Of a stretch of 64,000 nucleotides of DNA, positions 42,326 through 53,633 are shown one piece after another. The stretch's first letter is position 1. Each line of letters starts with the position of its first letter. The notes under the pieces are model-generated. The model was not told where the DNA came from, ran no database searches, and saw nothing but the letters and a program-made list of their open reading frames with translations. Source of the DNA: Flaveria trinervia (Eukaryota; Streptophyta; Magnoliopsida; Asterales; Asteraceae); assembly GCA_025506515.1 (NCBI GenBank), contig CM046447.1, positions 84,765,748 to 84,829,747 on the forward strand, written 5' to 3'. The position numbers were made by a program, and so were the translations under genes.

Positions 42326-43263
42326 TGTTAGGATCAGTGATCTATGTTTGATTGATTAGAGAGTATAGCAGCGGAATTCTAACAATGAATTAGCCATTCA
42401 CAAGAACGAAACGATATTCAATGAAGAACAAAGACGGTTATAGAGAGAGAATTCTGCAAATATATTTCATTCAATATTCGCTTTCGTGGTAACGGAATGT
42501 CACACTTACAATTAGGTCGACACCTCTTATATAAGAGATGTGACGTCTGCTGATGTCACTTGATAGTGACATCTAACAGAATTATTCCAACTGAAACACA
42601 ACTACTGAAGATGTCAAAACAGCTGACATCTCCTTACAAAAATACTAAGTGTTATAAGTTATTATAACTACTGAAAAACATAAAACTACTGAAACTACAA
42701 CGACTGAAGAACAAGCTCTTCAGTCGTTTTACAAAACTACTGAAAGTAAAAACATAAACTACTGATATCACAACTACTGAAGAAGTACTCTTCAGCTGTT
42801 GTGACAAACTACTGAAACTTCAGTACTTGGTCTTCAGACTTGAACTTCAGATGTTTCATCAGCTGATGACTTCAGTAGATATCATCAGCTGATGTCTTCA
42901 GTCTTTGTCTTCAGACTTTGTACACAGTTGTTGATCTTCAGCACTTGTAACTTCTTCAGCTGTTGTACTTCAGTACTTTGAACTGCTTCAGCACTTGTGT
43001 TCTTCAGCTGTTCAGCTTCAGCACTGTGTTCTTCAGCTGTTCAGCTTCAGCACTTGTGTTCTTCAGCTGTTCAGCTTCAGCACTGGTTCTTCACCTATTG
43101 AACTTCAGCATTTAGTCTCAGTTGTTGAAGTCTTCAGCACTTGATCTTCAGCTGTTGGAGTTTTCAGCACTTGTCGAACTGCTGATGAAGCCTTCAGCAG
43201 TTGTGATATCATGGGGCACTTAGAGGTTTTCTGATCTTGGCTTATTGTTTCTTTGGTCCAACA
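42326..43263 (-). repeat. 5' LTR of element B
   Basis: 938 bp, TGTTAGG...CCAACA, followed by TSD TTCCG. Four units of the 30-bp repeat start at 42999, 43028, 43058 and about 43086 (the last degenerate), against three in the 3' LTR. Confidence 0.95.
42527..42535 (-). promoter_or_regulatory. TATA box of element B 5' LTR
   Basis: The minus strand reads CTTATATAA, between the U3 repeats and the PBS end of the LTR. Equivalent sites are at 60264-60270 (C) and 63129-63137 (A). Confidence 0.65.
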
Positions 43264-43268
43264 TTCCG

Positions 43269-43648
43269 CCATGAATGCTTCTTTCAGGATGGTAGAGGCA
43301 CTAAGGTTACCTGGTATCCATTTGGGAAAATGATAGATCAGTGGTGCCTTGGATACCCAGTGGGGAAAGTGGCATCATCCAGTTGTAGGGTTTGGCGAAG
43401 GATTTCTGGAGTGATGACCACCTGACGATTGTTGACGAACGACTGGAGAGAGTCGTTGTCATCTCCCCCATGATGAGGTGACTTCGTCAGGAGGGATTCG
43501 GCATGATGTAGGATTTAGAAGAAAGCCGTTTTGTATGGGAGTTTATCATTAGATCAATGGCATTATCAAACTTTGTCCAGAAGGGTGATTTGGTAAGGTA
43601 AGCAACAGTGAATCGTGTTAATCGTGGTTTAAGCTTCGTGTTCGCCAT
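43269..43648 (-). pseudogene. Element A post-pol ORF, N-terminal portion
   Basis: Starts at ATG 43648 (MANTKLKPRLTRFTVAYLTK) and reads SPFWTKFDNAIDLM, the same conserved N-terminal domain as in B and C. A frame change near 43487 precedes a weaker stretch corresponding to the VVITP..RQTL region. The gene is cut at 43268/30823 by element B. The start is supported by position and by the same ATG in B (35283) and, with a one-base shift, C (52881). Confidence 0.78.
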
Positions 43649-43715
43649 TGATGGGAGAGAAGGTTCTGAGTTTTTGAACGTTAGGTTTGAAATGATGAAG
43701 CTCTGTAAGACAAGG

Positions 43716-43723
43716 TATTTATA
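43716..43723 (-). promoter_or_regulatory. TATA box upstream of element A post-pol ORF
   Basis: The minus strand reads TATAAATA, 68 bp before the ATG at 43648; it aligns with the TATA sequences of B and C. Confidence 0.5.
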
Positions 43724-44320
43724 GAGTAGGGTTATAAAGCAACTAATGGTTTGGTATGAGTCATCAGTAGTTTTAAGCGACTGATGACGTGGTATTAACA
43801 TTCAGAGGTTGAAACAACTGAAGTCTTGGTTGTACGCATTAGTAGCTATAAAACTATATAACTACTGAAGACCATGGTTTTAGCTTCAGATGTTGGAAAC
43901 AACTGACGACGTGGTGTTAGTCTTCAGTAGTTGTGAAACTACTGAAGACATAGTTTTGTCATCAGTTGTTGTAAATAGCTGACGACGTGGTGTTGTCATC
44001 AGTAGTTGTGAACTACTGAAGACGTGGTTTTGTCATCAGTTGTTTAAGATGAAGCAGCAGTTTAGAAACAACTGAAGAGAAAATTCTCATCAGTAGTTTT
44101 CGTCAATTCATAGCTTTTCAGCTGTTTCATACTGTCCTCAACACTTACTCATGTCTTTTTGGCTGTTTTTCATTGTTTCATAGGACGTCAGTACTTATCT
44201 GTTTGTAGGTATATCTGTAGTTATGACTGTATCAGTTTTGTAACAGAATCAGTACTTATTTGTGATATGGTTACAAATTATCATCAGTACTTATTTACTG
44301 AGATCATCAGTAGTTATCAC
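43724..44320 (-). repeat. Element A pol/post-pol spacer with hairpin repeats
   Basis: 597 bp. A perfect 13-bp-arm hairpin lies at 43920-43949 (GTCTTCAGTAGTT, loop GTGA, complementary arm). A CAGTAGTT/AACTACTG hairpin with a 3-base loop is at 44000-44018. CAGTTGTT and CAGTACTT copies fill the rest. Confidence 0.85.
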
Positions 44321-45703
44321 TTATTCTAGCTGCAGCATACCAAGCCTTAACACTAGGTTTTGGAAAGTCGAACTATCCAAAGGCTTAGTAAAAATGCCTG
44401 CAAGCTCATCAGCACTAGGCACAAACTTTGGATCAATCAGACCTTTTTCAAAACAGTCCCTAATAAAATGATGTCTGATCTCTGTATGTTTGGTCCTAGA
44501 GTGCTGGACAGGATTCTTGACAATGCAAAGAGTTGAAGCACTGTCCATTAATAATGGAGTCTTAGTTTCTGTAATGCCATAATCCAAAAGTTGGTTCTGA
44601 AGCCAGAGTACCTAAGAAGTACAGCTTGCAGCAGCAATGTACTCTGCTTCAGCAGTGGATGTAGCAACAGATATTTGTTTCTTACTCTGCCAAGAAATCA
44701 AACAGTTGCCTAGAAATTGACATCCACCAGAAGTTGACTTTCTGGTTAACTTACACCCTGCATAGTCACTATCAGAAAAAGCAACCAATTTGCAAGAGTG
44801 TCCAGTGGAATACCATAAACCTAGAGATTGTGTACCTTGCAGATATCTAAAGATCCTTTTGACTGCAATAAAGTGAGACTCTTTAGGAGCAGCCTGAAAT
44901 CTAGCACAAACACACGTTGAAACATGATATCTGGTCTAGAAGCTGTTAAGTACATCAAGGACCCAATCATACATCTGTAAAGTGTTTCATCACAGCCTTA
45001 CCTTTCTGATTGCATCCAGTTGTGTGGTGTTGCACATGGGAGTAGAACAGGGCTTACATTTTGTAAATCAAACTTATTCAAAAGATCTTTTGTATATTTA
45101 GAAGGATGAATGAAAGTCCCATCAGCCTTTTGTTTGATTTGCAATCCTAGAAAGAACTGTAATTCTCCCATTGCACTCATTTCAAACTTCTTATGCATTA
45201 AATTGGTAAAGTCATCACACAACTAGGATCAGAGGATGCAGAAATAATATCATCAACATAAATTTGAACAAGTAGCTTATGCTGGTCCACCTTCTTAATG
45301 AATAAAGTTTTATCTACGGAGCCTCTAGTGAAATTATTTTGAAGAAGAAAATTTGATAATGTCTCATACCAAGCTCTAGGAGCTTGTTTTAACCCATAAA
45401 GAGCCTTATCAAGCTTGTATACCCAATCTGGATGTTTATTATCCTCAAAACCTGGTGGTTGACACACATAAACTTCTTCTTTTATTTTACCATATAAAAA
45501 TGCACTTTTAACATCCATTTGAAAAACTTTAAAATTGTGAATGCAGCATAGGCTAAGAACAATCTAATTGCCTCCAGTCTGGCTACAGGGGCAAAGGCCT
45601 CATCATAATCAATACCTTCTTCTTGAGAAAACCCCTGAACAACCAGTCTGGCCTTGTTCTTAACAATAAGCCCATTTTCATCTGTTTTGTTCCTAACACC
45701 CAT
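44321..45703 (-). pseudogene. pol: Element A RT and RNase H, frameshifted
   Basis: From 45703: NKTDENGLIVKNKARLVVQGF, GIDYDEAFAPVARLEA, MDVKSAFLYGKIKEE, KALYGLKQAPRAWYE, and the catalytic IYVDDII near 45250 (45198-45518). Then EMSAMGELQFFLGLQ (44998-45222). The connection and first RNase H part (44590-44995) are readable only across shifts. The last RNase H part (44321-44587) contains SASTLCIVKNPVQHSRTKH and ends GMLQLE with TAA at 44321-44323. Frameshifts are frequent but no key motif is clearly replaced. Confidence 0.88.
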
Positions 45704-47570
45704 TTAATGACTATTGCACACTTACCTGGGGGTAGAGGAACCAGTTCCCACACTTGCTGTTTCTTGAACTAAAGTAGCTCAAGCTGCATGGCTTCCACCC
45801 ATCCATTGTCTCTCAAAGCAACATGATAGTTCTTTGGCTCTTGCTGACTGATGAAGAGAGCATAGAAGCACAAGTTAGACAATTGACTTCTAGTTGAGAC
45901 GCCAGCATTGATACCACCCATGATTTGAGACATGGGGTGATCCTTCAGCTCTTGGTGCACAATAAGACCAGTGCAAGTGTTTGTGGTCGGTTCAGCATCA
46001 GCAGATGTTGATTCAGATTCTTGAAACCAAGTATTAGATGTCAAATCAAACGATGTAGAGGAATCAGAAATCTCATCAGCATTTGTTGTGGATGGAGTTG
46101 CTGAAGGTACAGGAACATCAAGTTTAGCAGATCAGGCAGTTGGTCACTGAACTTGAAAAGGTGAGTACTGATATCATCATCATCTTCAGTACCACCAGGT
46201 GGAAGACTTGCTGCAGAAGATGATTTATCCACATGATCTGCAACAGCTGGAGTTTGATAAGGAGCATATTGCAGTATGTCCAGATCAAAACAACTCCACA
46301 GGGTTTTGTGTGGAATTTATCCTTAGGAGACTCATTGAATTTCACATGCAAGGTCTTTAACTATCTTTGTTCTGCTTGAAGACTCTGTATGCCTTGCAAG
46401 TGGATGAATAACCTACAAAATACCCTGCATCCACCTTAGAATCAAATTGTGAGTTGACCCTTTGTGTTGAGAATGAAACAAGGACATCCAAAGGCTCTGA
46501 AGAATGAAATCAAAGGAGCCAAATGATGTAGAGCTTCATATGGAGTCTTCATCAACCTCTGATTTACTAACACTCTATTCTGCACATAGCAAGCTGTATT
46601 GACAGCTTCAGCCCAAAAAGTCAAAGGCAAACCAGAGTCAGCCAACATGGACCTTCGCTTCAATAAAGTCCTGTTCTTTCTCTCCACTACTCCATTTTGT
46701 TCTGGAGTCCTTGGGATGCTAAACTGCCTTTTGATTCCTTTTTAAGATAAAATCATCAAGTGTATGGTTTCTGAATTCAGTACCATTGTCACTCCTTATA
46801 CACTTGACTGATAGGGAATACTGCTTCTCACATACATCACAAAGTTGTAATCTTCTGAGCAACCTCATCCTTTGAATGTAAAAGAAAGTCCATACGATCT
46901 GGAGTAATCATCCACAATTACCAGACAGTATTTCTTCTTTGCCATGCTCATCACTCTCACAGGACCAAATAGATCCATGTGCAGTAACTGCAAGCAGGCA
47001 ATGGACTTAGGTTCTTCAATGGAGGGAATGAGACTTTGTGTTGTTTTCCTTTCAAACAAGCAGTGCAGGCTTCATCACAGTGGAACTCCTTTATTGATAA
47101 CCTCTCACTAATGATTGTGGATCAGCTGATTCATGTTTTAGATTGACATGACCCAGCCTTCTATGCCATAGTTTAGATTCCTGAAGAGAGGCTTGGAGAA
47201 CAGGCATGGATGACCCTTCAAATCAATCTTCTTTGACAAATCCAAGGCTACACTCTTCCAATCCTGTTGGCCTTCAGGAGAGTATGTTCATCCTTACCTT
47301 GTCAATTAGCCTCAGAACTTGGGAAGACAAATCCTGCAGTTCTGGCTTGTGAAAAGTGCAACATGCCCTTTATCACACATCTGACTGACACTCAGCATTA
47401 TACTTGAGATTCTCCACATGGTTTACATCATCAAACCTGATTTGTCCATTAGACACATATCCTTTCCCAATGATGTAACCTCTGGCATCATTTCCAATGA
47501 AACAAATCCCTTCTTTCCTTGAGAGTAGTCATTAAGAAGAGAACTGCTCCCAGTCATATGCATAGATCCT
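45704..47570 (-). pseudogene. pol (int): Element A integrase and linker, heavily broken
   Basis: Readable pieces: HMDLFGPVRVMSMAKKKY (46865-47059, first Asp), the second Asp region near 46790, MERKNRTLL (46442-46687, catalytic Glu region) and FWAEAVNTACYVQNRV. The acidic linker is at 46041-46351 and the RT-proximal part at 45769-46044. Compared with B and C, many single-base losses occur between 46300 and 47500, more than elsewhere in A. Confidence 0.83.
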
Positions 47571-48481
47571 CCACTATCCACATACCAGATGCTCCTTTGG
47601 CATGTTGAAGACCCTGCATGAAAGAAAACTAGTTAGATTTTGAGACCCAAACCTTTGTTTTGGGTCTTTTTCATCAACATGCAACCATAACTTGTTTCTT
47701 ATGATTAACAGCTGAAAAGGAGATGGTGCTGAAATGGATTCCTTAGATTTGGGCTTGGAATGCCTTTTCAGTGATTTGATCACAGGTGCATCTAGTTGGT
47801 TAACTCTCCCCAACAAATGCTGAACCATCATAACAAGTTTGTCTGATTTGTAGCAAAAGCTTTCAGCTCTTGTGACATATCAGTACTTGTGTTTGTGAGT
47901 TCCTGTGATCACCATTTCCTCTTAAAATTGACAGACTTGGTCTGATGTTTATCATGAGGAGCACCATCAGCTGTTTTGTGATGACCTTATCCTTCTTTTT
48001 TGAATTGGTTGAAGGCTTGGGTTTCTCACAATGGAATGATGCGGTACAAACTTGGTCTCAAACTCAGTTTTCATTTCATCTATGGATTTTAATGAGCTTA
48101 TCTCTGTTAGTTGGAACTCCTTTCTGTACACATTCATCATAAAATGATTGAATACCACCTTTCCCATGGCTTATGTCTTCATCTTGGATTGATCAACTGC
48201 TGATGAGGAAACATGAAAAAGGTGGCTTCAGACTTTCCCTCCTTTCAGTCATTTTGTTCAGTACTGAAGAATCTGTAACAATACTGAAGAGTTTTTCTTC
48301 ACTGTTCATCTGTGCTGAACAGTTGTTACTCCATTTATTTCAGCTGTATTGAATTCTTTTCAGTTGTTTTAACTTGCCCTTCAGAACTTAAGTTACTTTG
48401 AGGACAACATTCTGAAATACTCAGCTTTATGTGCTTATCAGTATTAACCCATCAGCCAATTTACTTGCTGATGTAATCACC
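47571..48481 (-). pseudogene. gag-pol: Element A protease and gag-pol junction
   Basis: The protease active site region reads WYVDSGGSMHMTG across 47555-47600, so DSG is retained, unlike in B. Upstream, 47574-47831 has MVQHLLGRVNQLDAP. Beyond 47870 the sequence matches the variable gag-protease linker only weakly: the second zinc knuckle near 48130 (NVYRKEFQL frame) is degenerate, and TTCAGTACTGAAG-like repeats appear at 48240-48420. Element C was inserted at 48481. Confidence 0.72.
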
Positions 48482-49369
48482 TGACAGGATCAGTGATCAC
48501 AAGTTTGATGTATCAGAATTAAAGCAGCGGAATACACAAACGAATTAGACAAATTGTAGCAAGCAACATATATGTAAGCGTTAAGATCGCATACGGTTAT
48601 AGGGAGAGAATATAATTTCTGATTTCTAGGAATGTTTATAGATGGAAATATTTCTAATCAAATCAATCAATATTCCATTCAATTGCTCATTCACTCAATG
48701 ATTACAATAGGTTGTCACTCCTTATATAGAGTGCAACAGTCACTGCTGTTATCACGGAAAGTGACAACTGGCAGATCCAATACAGAAATAACTAATTCTT
48801 AACAAACTACTGAAATGTTCACAACTACTGAGAACATATCAGCAAGTTAAGTACAAAATATAAAACTACTGAAACTACAACGACTGAAGAACAAGCTCTT
48901 CAGTCGTTTTACAAAACTACTGAAACAAGAAAATAAAACTACTGATATCACAACTACTGAAGAAGTACTCTTCAGCAGTTGTGACAAACTACTGAGGCTT
49001 CAGTACTTGATCTTCAGACTTTGACCTTCAGGCGTTTCATCAGCTGATGACTTCAGTAGATATCATCAGCTGATGTCTTCAGTCTTTGTCTTCAGACTTT
49101 GTACATCAGTTGTTGATCTTCAGCACTTGTGAACTCTTCAGCTGTTGTACTTCAGTACTTTGGTCTTTCAGCTTCAGCACTTGTGTTCTTCAGCTGTTGT
49201 ACTTCAGCACTTTGGTTCTTCAGCTGTTAAGGTCTTCAGCACTTGATCTTCAGCTGTTGAAGTCTTCAGCACTTGTCAAACTACTGATGAGGCTTTCAGC
49301 AGTTGTTGTGATACCGTGTGGGACTTAGAGGTTTTCTGATCTTGGCTCATTGGTTCTTTTGGTCCAACA
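48482..49369 (-). repeat. 3' LTR of element C
   Basis: 888 bp. TATA-like TTATATA at 48722-48728. Two inverted repeats in U3: AACGACTGAAGA / TCTTCAGTCGTT (48879-48890, 48897-48908, perfect 12-bp arms) and CACAACTACTGAAGA / TCTTCAGCAGTTGTG around 48950-48985. CTTCAGCTGTTG-type repeats fill 49000-49280. Confidence 0.94.
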
Positions 49370-49381
49370 AACTCCCCCTGA
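49370..49381 (-). promoter_or_regulatory. Polypurine tract of element C
   Basis: The minus strand reads TCAGGGGGAGTT against the 3' LTR. Confidence 0.88.
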
Positions 49382-49581
49382 ACCAATGCAGCCAAAACCT
49401 CTAACTTATTTAAACTCCCACTTATTGATGGCAAAAATGTTGGTCTTTTTCCTTCTTGATCAGTAGAGAAGACCCATGTACGCTCCGCCTGGGAAGAACC
49501 TCAAATATTTGTTTGGCAGAGTATGAATGGGAACTCTGTTTTGGGGAACTGGACACAGAGTTGTTATCCCATTCATGAGAT

Positions 49582-52500
49582 TCACTTCCCCATAATGAGT
49601 CTGTATGACTCACGAACATAGGCCTCAAGGAGAACAATTTGTTCCTCTTGAGAGAGTTCTTCAGCTCCTCCTTCGAAGAAGAACTCTGGACCATAGTACT
49701 CTGATAAGTACTTCATGGTCCTGCCATTTTTCAGCTCCACCGTAGTTACCTCCCTGTATACAAATTCATCCGGATGGTTGCCTTCAAGGAGTAACTGGAG
49801 CTCATTCTTTTGGATGTCTTCAAGCTTTTGTATAACAACCCCTTCTTAATCATCTTGTTTTCTAGTAAGGCTTGAGGTGTCTTCTTTGCTTGTGAGCTTT
49901 CTTGAATTCATCAATGATTTCCCAAGGTGAGACTACAACGCCAACATGATGGTAGATTCTATTGTTTTTCGTACTTGGCCGTTGTATCTGTGTGGGATAG
50001 TTCTTTTATGGATTCTAGAACTCACCCTGGGGTCTGGCCATACTCTCACTCTCTCCCTCTGATACTGAAAGGTGTGTCTGAGAGTGTACAGCCTTTGAGC
50101 ATGCCCTTTCATGGCTTGAATAGATGATGACTGAGGAAATTCCTTGTCAACCATCTTCAACAGTTGCTCATCGTGCTGTTTCTGCTGTTCTTCTTCTTCT
50201 ATCTTGACTCTGACCATTTCCCTTTGAGAGTCGGGTGTGATCATGGATGACTCTTGGGCTTTGGTAGCTTCAGAACAGCAGAGAGTGGCAGACTATCTCT
50301 CATCTCTCATCCTCTTCTTCTTTCTTCTTCCATCCTCAGCACCCTTCTCCTTCTACGGGTACATCACTGGATGATGGTTGGGTTGGTGAAGGGATTGGTT
50401 TTGAAGAGAGAGGATGTTTGGATTTTGGCTTAGAGGTTGGTTTGGAGATTTGAGGGATAGGATCTGTTTGAGTGGGTGAAGGGAAGGTTGATCTAGCATC
50501 CTTGTAGTTAATTTGCTTTTGTAAGTTTAGCCATCTCTAACCTTTTGCCAGCCCCAGCCTCATCAAGGGCTTCCACAATGATCCCTTTGTTGAATTGCTC
50601 AGACAGACAGATTCTGGTGGCTATAGCCAGAATGCTGTCCCTGGACCATGCGCGGATCTCCATTATGATCTTCCCAAGTATTTTGCAATAAAGCGGATCA
50701 TTATTTCCAACCTCTCTTTCTCAAGAGCATCGTACCCTGCCCATCGGTTTTATCTCTTGTACCTCTAACCTTCTGATCTCACTATCCAGTGTGGCTGTGT
50801 CAAACCCCTGCCTGAATAGTTGGTCAATTATTTATCCATGGAGCGGCTGTGTTGGTGTCAGCTTCTTTGACCAGCTCCTCCAAGGATTTTTCTTCAGCAG
50901 TTGATCATCAGCACTTCTCTTTCTCGCTTGTACGTGAGCAGAGGTTGCTTTTCTTGTTTCTCCTCTTCCCTAGATCTCTTCCTCTTTCTATCTTTCACTG
51001 CAGTACTCTCCCCCTTTTTGGTTGCATTGGAGGAAGGGTTGGTACCGCAGAAAGAGTCTTGTGGACAGCAGCATCACCAGGGGCTGTAATGTTGAGGAAA
51101 GCCTCTCATCAAGGGCTTTGATCACTATATCAGTGATTATGGGGTGATGAGAGGGAGGGAATTTTGGAGTAAGCACCTATTTGCTCAGGAGGTTTCTTTC
51201 CTGAGAAGTAGGGCCTGAAGCAGAGGCGGGTGGTTGATTTTGGGGTGGCTCTGTGTTTGGGAACCTTCAAGGGAAGGTGCCATCTGTGGGTGTATGATGG
51301 TGGCAGATGGACTTGCATCCTGAGACATCTTGGCCAGCAGCTCTTTGAGTCTGCTAACCTCATCCTCTAGAATGGTGTTTTGAGCAACTACATCGAAGAA
51401 GAAGCAGGTCATCATCAGTTGATACTGAATCACCTGACCTCCTGCTTAGAGCAGGATTTACATGCACTGGGTGTAGACCAGTTGGTGCATGTGCCCCTTG
51501 TGCTTGGTACTGGGGACTTCCAGCCTCAGGACAATGTCCATCATCAGCTGTTGCCTCTAGGGAGGTCTTAGCAATGTTACCAGCCTCACTCTGGTCATGT
51601 GCTGAGTCAGAGGAGGTGGCAGCCTCACTAGATATTCTAAGCTCCTTCTCTACACCAGGAGATAGAATTGGGAAACCCCTGTGCTGTGGGTTCTCAGATG
51701 CACTGTGTTCCTCCCCCTCAATTGTAGAGGTATTCCCAGTAAGAAGTGGTTTCTGGGGAGGGGTGAGGAGTGCAATTGAGTCAGCACTTGAGCAACTATT
51801 AAAGTTGGGCTGTGAGGGGCGGTTGTTTGGGGTACAGGGGTAGAAGCAGTGTGCACCTGGGGTGGATGGTGCTCTTCAATGGCAATCTCCTCAAGTGAGG
51901 AAGATCCCAGATAAGTAGGTGCCCCTTGGGTTGCTGCAGGCTCCTGTTGAGAGGAAGCCTGAGCGGCTGTGGCTGGAGGAGTCATTGTATCCACTAGGGG
52001 GTTGGACTAGTGGATATATCCTGCGTTTGTTGTGCAGGAGCATCCTCAGGGGACTCAATTCCCTGAGTAGCCTTTTGGGTTTCTTTTTGGTGGTTTGGTG
52101 GGGACATTGGATTTGGAGGTGGTGGCTGTGGGTTCCAGCTGCGTGGGTTTTCGCAGCTTGGCAGCCAGTTTGAGTGTCCGGTCAGAGTTGTGCCGGGAGT
52201 ATACTTCGGCAAACAGCCGTAGCAGGGACTCCCAAGCCAACAAGTCCCTCAGCATTAAGCTGGTCTATTATAATGGCCATTATGAACCGTGGATAGAGTA
52301 TCCAACGGTTGGCAGTTAGTTTTTGAGCCATATCTTTGAGCTCTGAAAATATTAATTCTGAAAAGTTCAGTGGTTGTTGCTCAAGGATAGAATACAATAC
52401 CTGCTGCCATTTGGTGGACATTTGATCCCAAGACGATGTCTTAGGGGCCAAACATACATTGACCATGTGAAAGATCAGGCGCTCAGCGTCATTAAAATGT

Positions 52501-52881
52501 TTCTTCATGATGGTGGTGGCACTGAGATCACCTTGATATCCATGCTGAGCAAATGATAGATCTATGGTGCCCTTCGGATATCCAGCAGGAGAGGTAGCAT
52601 CACTCAGTTGAAGAATTTTACGGATTGTTGCAGGAGTAATCACTACTTCTTTGTTGTTGACGACTGACCGGAGGGATAGTGTGTTGCTCTCCTCAGTAGT
52701 AACATTAACGTTCATCCAAAATTGGTTCAAGGATTCGGCATGTAAACGGGGTTCAGAAGGAATGCCTTGTTGTATTGGGACTGAACCATAAGATCGATAG
52801 CAGTATCGAACTTAGTCCAGATCGGCGATTTTGTGAGGTAGGCAACACAGTTGTGTCGCGGTTTAATTTGCAAGACGCCAT
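49582..52881 (-). pseudogene. Element C post-pol ('envelope-like') ORF, frameshifted
   Basis: About 1,100 codons from ATG 52881 to TGA at 49582-49584. The conserved N-terminal domain is nearly continuous: YLTKSPIWTKFDTAIDLM (52727-52900), then 52182-52730 (182 codons) with NNKEVVITPATIRKILQL, SPAGYPKGTIDLSF, SSWDQMSTKWQQVLYSIL and TANRWILYPRFIMAII. A Pro/Thr-rich middle follows, then VSRLKELLAKMSQ (about 51330), a Lys/Glu-rich part, and the C-terminal FQYQRERVRVWPDPRVSSRIH (49933-50244) and AYVRESYRLIMGK. Short deletions between 50240 and 51600 break it repeatedly. No membrane segment or signal peptide visible. Function unknown. Confidence 0.82.
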
Positions 52882-52943
52882 GGAAATTTTGTTGGAGGAA
52901 CGTTAGGTTTGAAGAAGATGAAGCATGAGAGCTCAGGTTAAGG

Positions 52944-52951
52944 TATATATA
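52944..52951 (-). promoter_or_regulatory. TATA box upstream of element C post-pol ORF
   Basis: The minus strand reads TATATATA, 63 bp before ATG 52881, in the shared context CCGTACCCTATA. Confidence 0.5.
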
Positions 52952-53633
52952 GGGTACGGGTGAGGAAACCTGAAGGATGTGGTTAGTCATCAGTAGTTTT
53001 AAACGACCGTTGACATGGTATTATCCTTTCAGACGTTGAAACAGCTGAAGTCGCGGTGTTAGGCATCAGTAGTTTAGAAAACTACTGAAGACCGTGGTTT
53101 TGACTTCAGGTGATTGAAACAACTGAGGACATGGTGTTTGTCATCAGTAGTTATGAAACTACTGAAGACAGTGGTTTTGTCATCAGCTGTTGTAAACAAC
53201 TGAAGACTTGGTATTAGTCATCAGTAGTTATAAAACTACTGAAGACGTGGTTTTGCTTCAGTTGTTTAAAATGAAACAGCAGTGGTACAAACGACTGAGG
53301 AGAAAGTTCTCTTCAGCTGTTTTCGTCAATTCTTAGCTTTTCAGCTGTTTCAAACTGTCCTCAACACATTCATCAGTCTTTATGGCTGATTTTTCAGTTG
53401 TTTCATAGGACATCAGTACTTATCTGTTTTTACTGATTTCAGTAGTTATGACTACATCAGTAGTTGTAACTACTTCAGTAGTTTAGAACAGATGAAGTAC
53501 TTCAGTACTTGTGAGAACTTTTAGCCTTCAGTAGTTATAAAAACTACTGAGGTTAAAAGAGCTCATCAGTACTTATATGTGACAGGCACTCATGATCATC
53601 ATATGAATTACTGAGATCATCAGTAGTTGTCAC
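52952..53633 (-). repeat. Element C pol/post-pol spacer with hairpin repeats
   Basis: 682 bp. At least four inverted repeats CAGTAGTT...AACTACTG: 53067-53087 (9-bp arms), 53145-53164, 53225-53244 and 53529-53549, with 3-5-base loops. CAGCTGTT/AACAACTG variants lie between them. Confidence 0.85.

Larger units (their letters stand above)
30824..43263 (-). mobile_element. Sirevirus element B, complete structure, TSD TTCCG
   Basis: 12,440 bp with LTRs 30824-31740 and 42326-43263, flanked by TTCCG at 30819-30823 and 43264-43268. It is inserted in the post-pol ORF of element A in the same orientation; deleting it and one TSD joins A's ORF smoothly. It carries PBS, gag, protease (active site damaged), an intact-looking integrase frame, RT, RNase H, hairpin spacer, post-pol ORF and PPT. 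Confidence 0.96.

Noticed and set aside
47945..48142. 65-codon plus-strand hydrophobic frame as a possible membrane peptide
   Set aside because: Antisense of the broken gag-protease linker of A; composition is a strand artefact.
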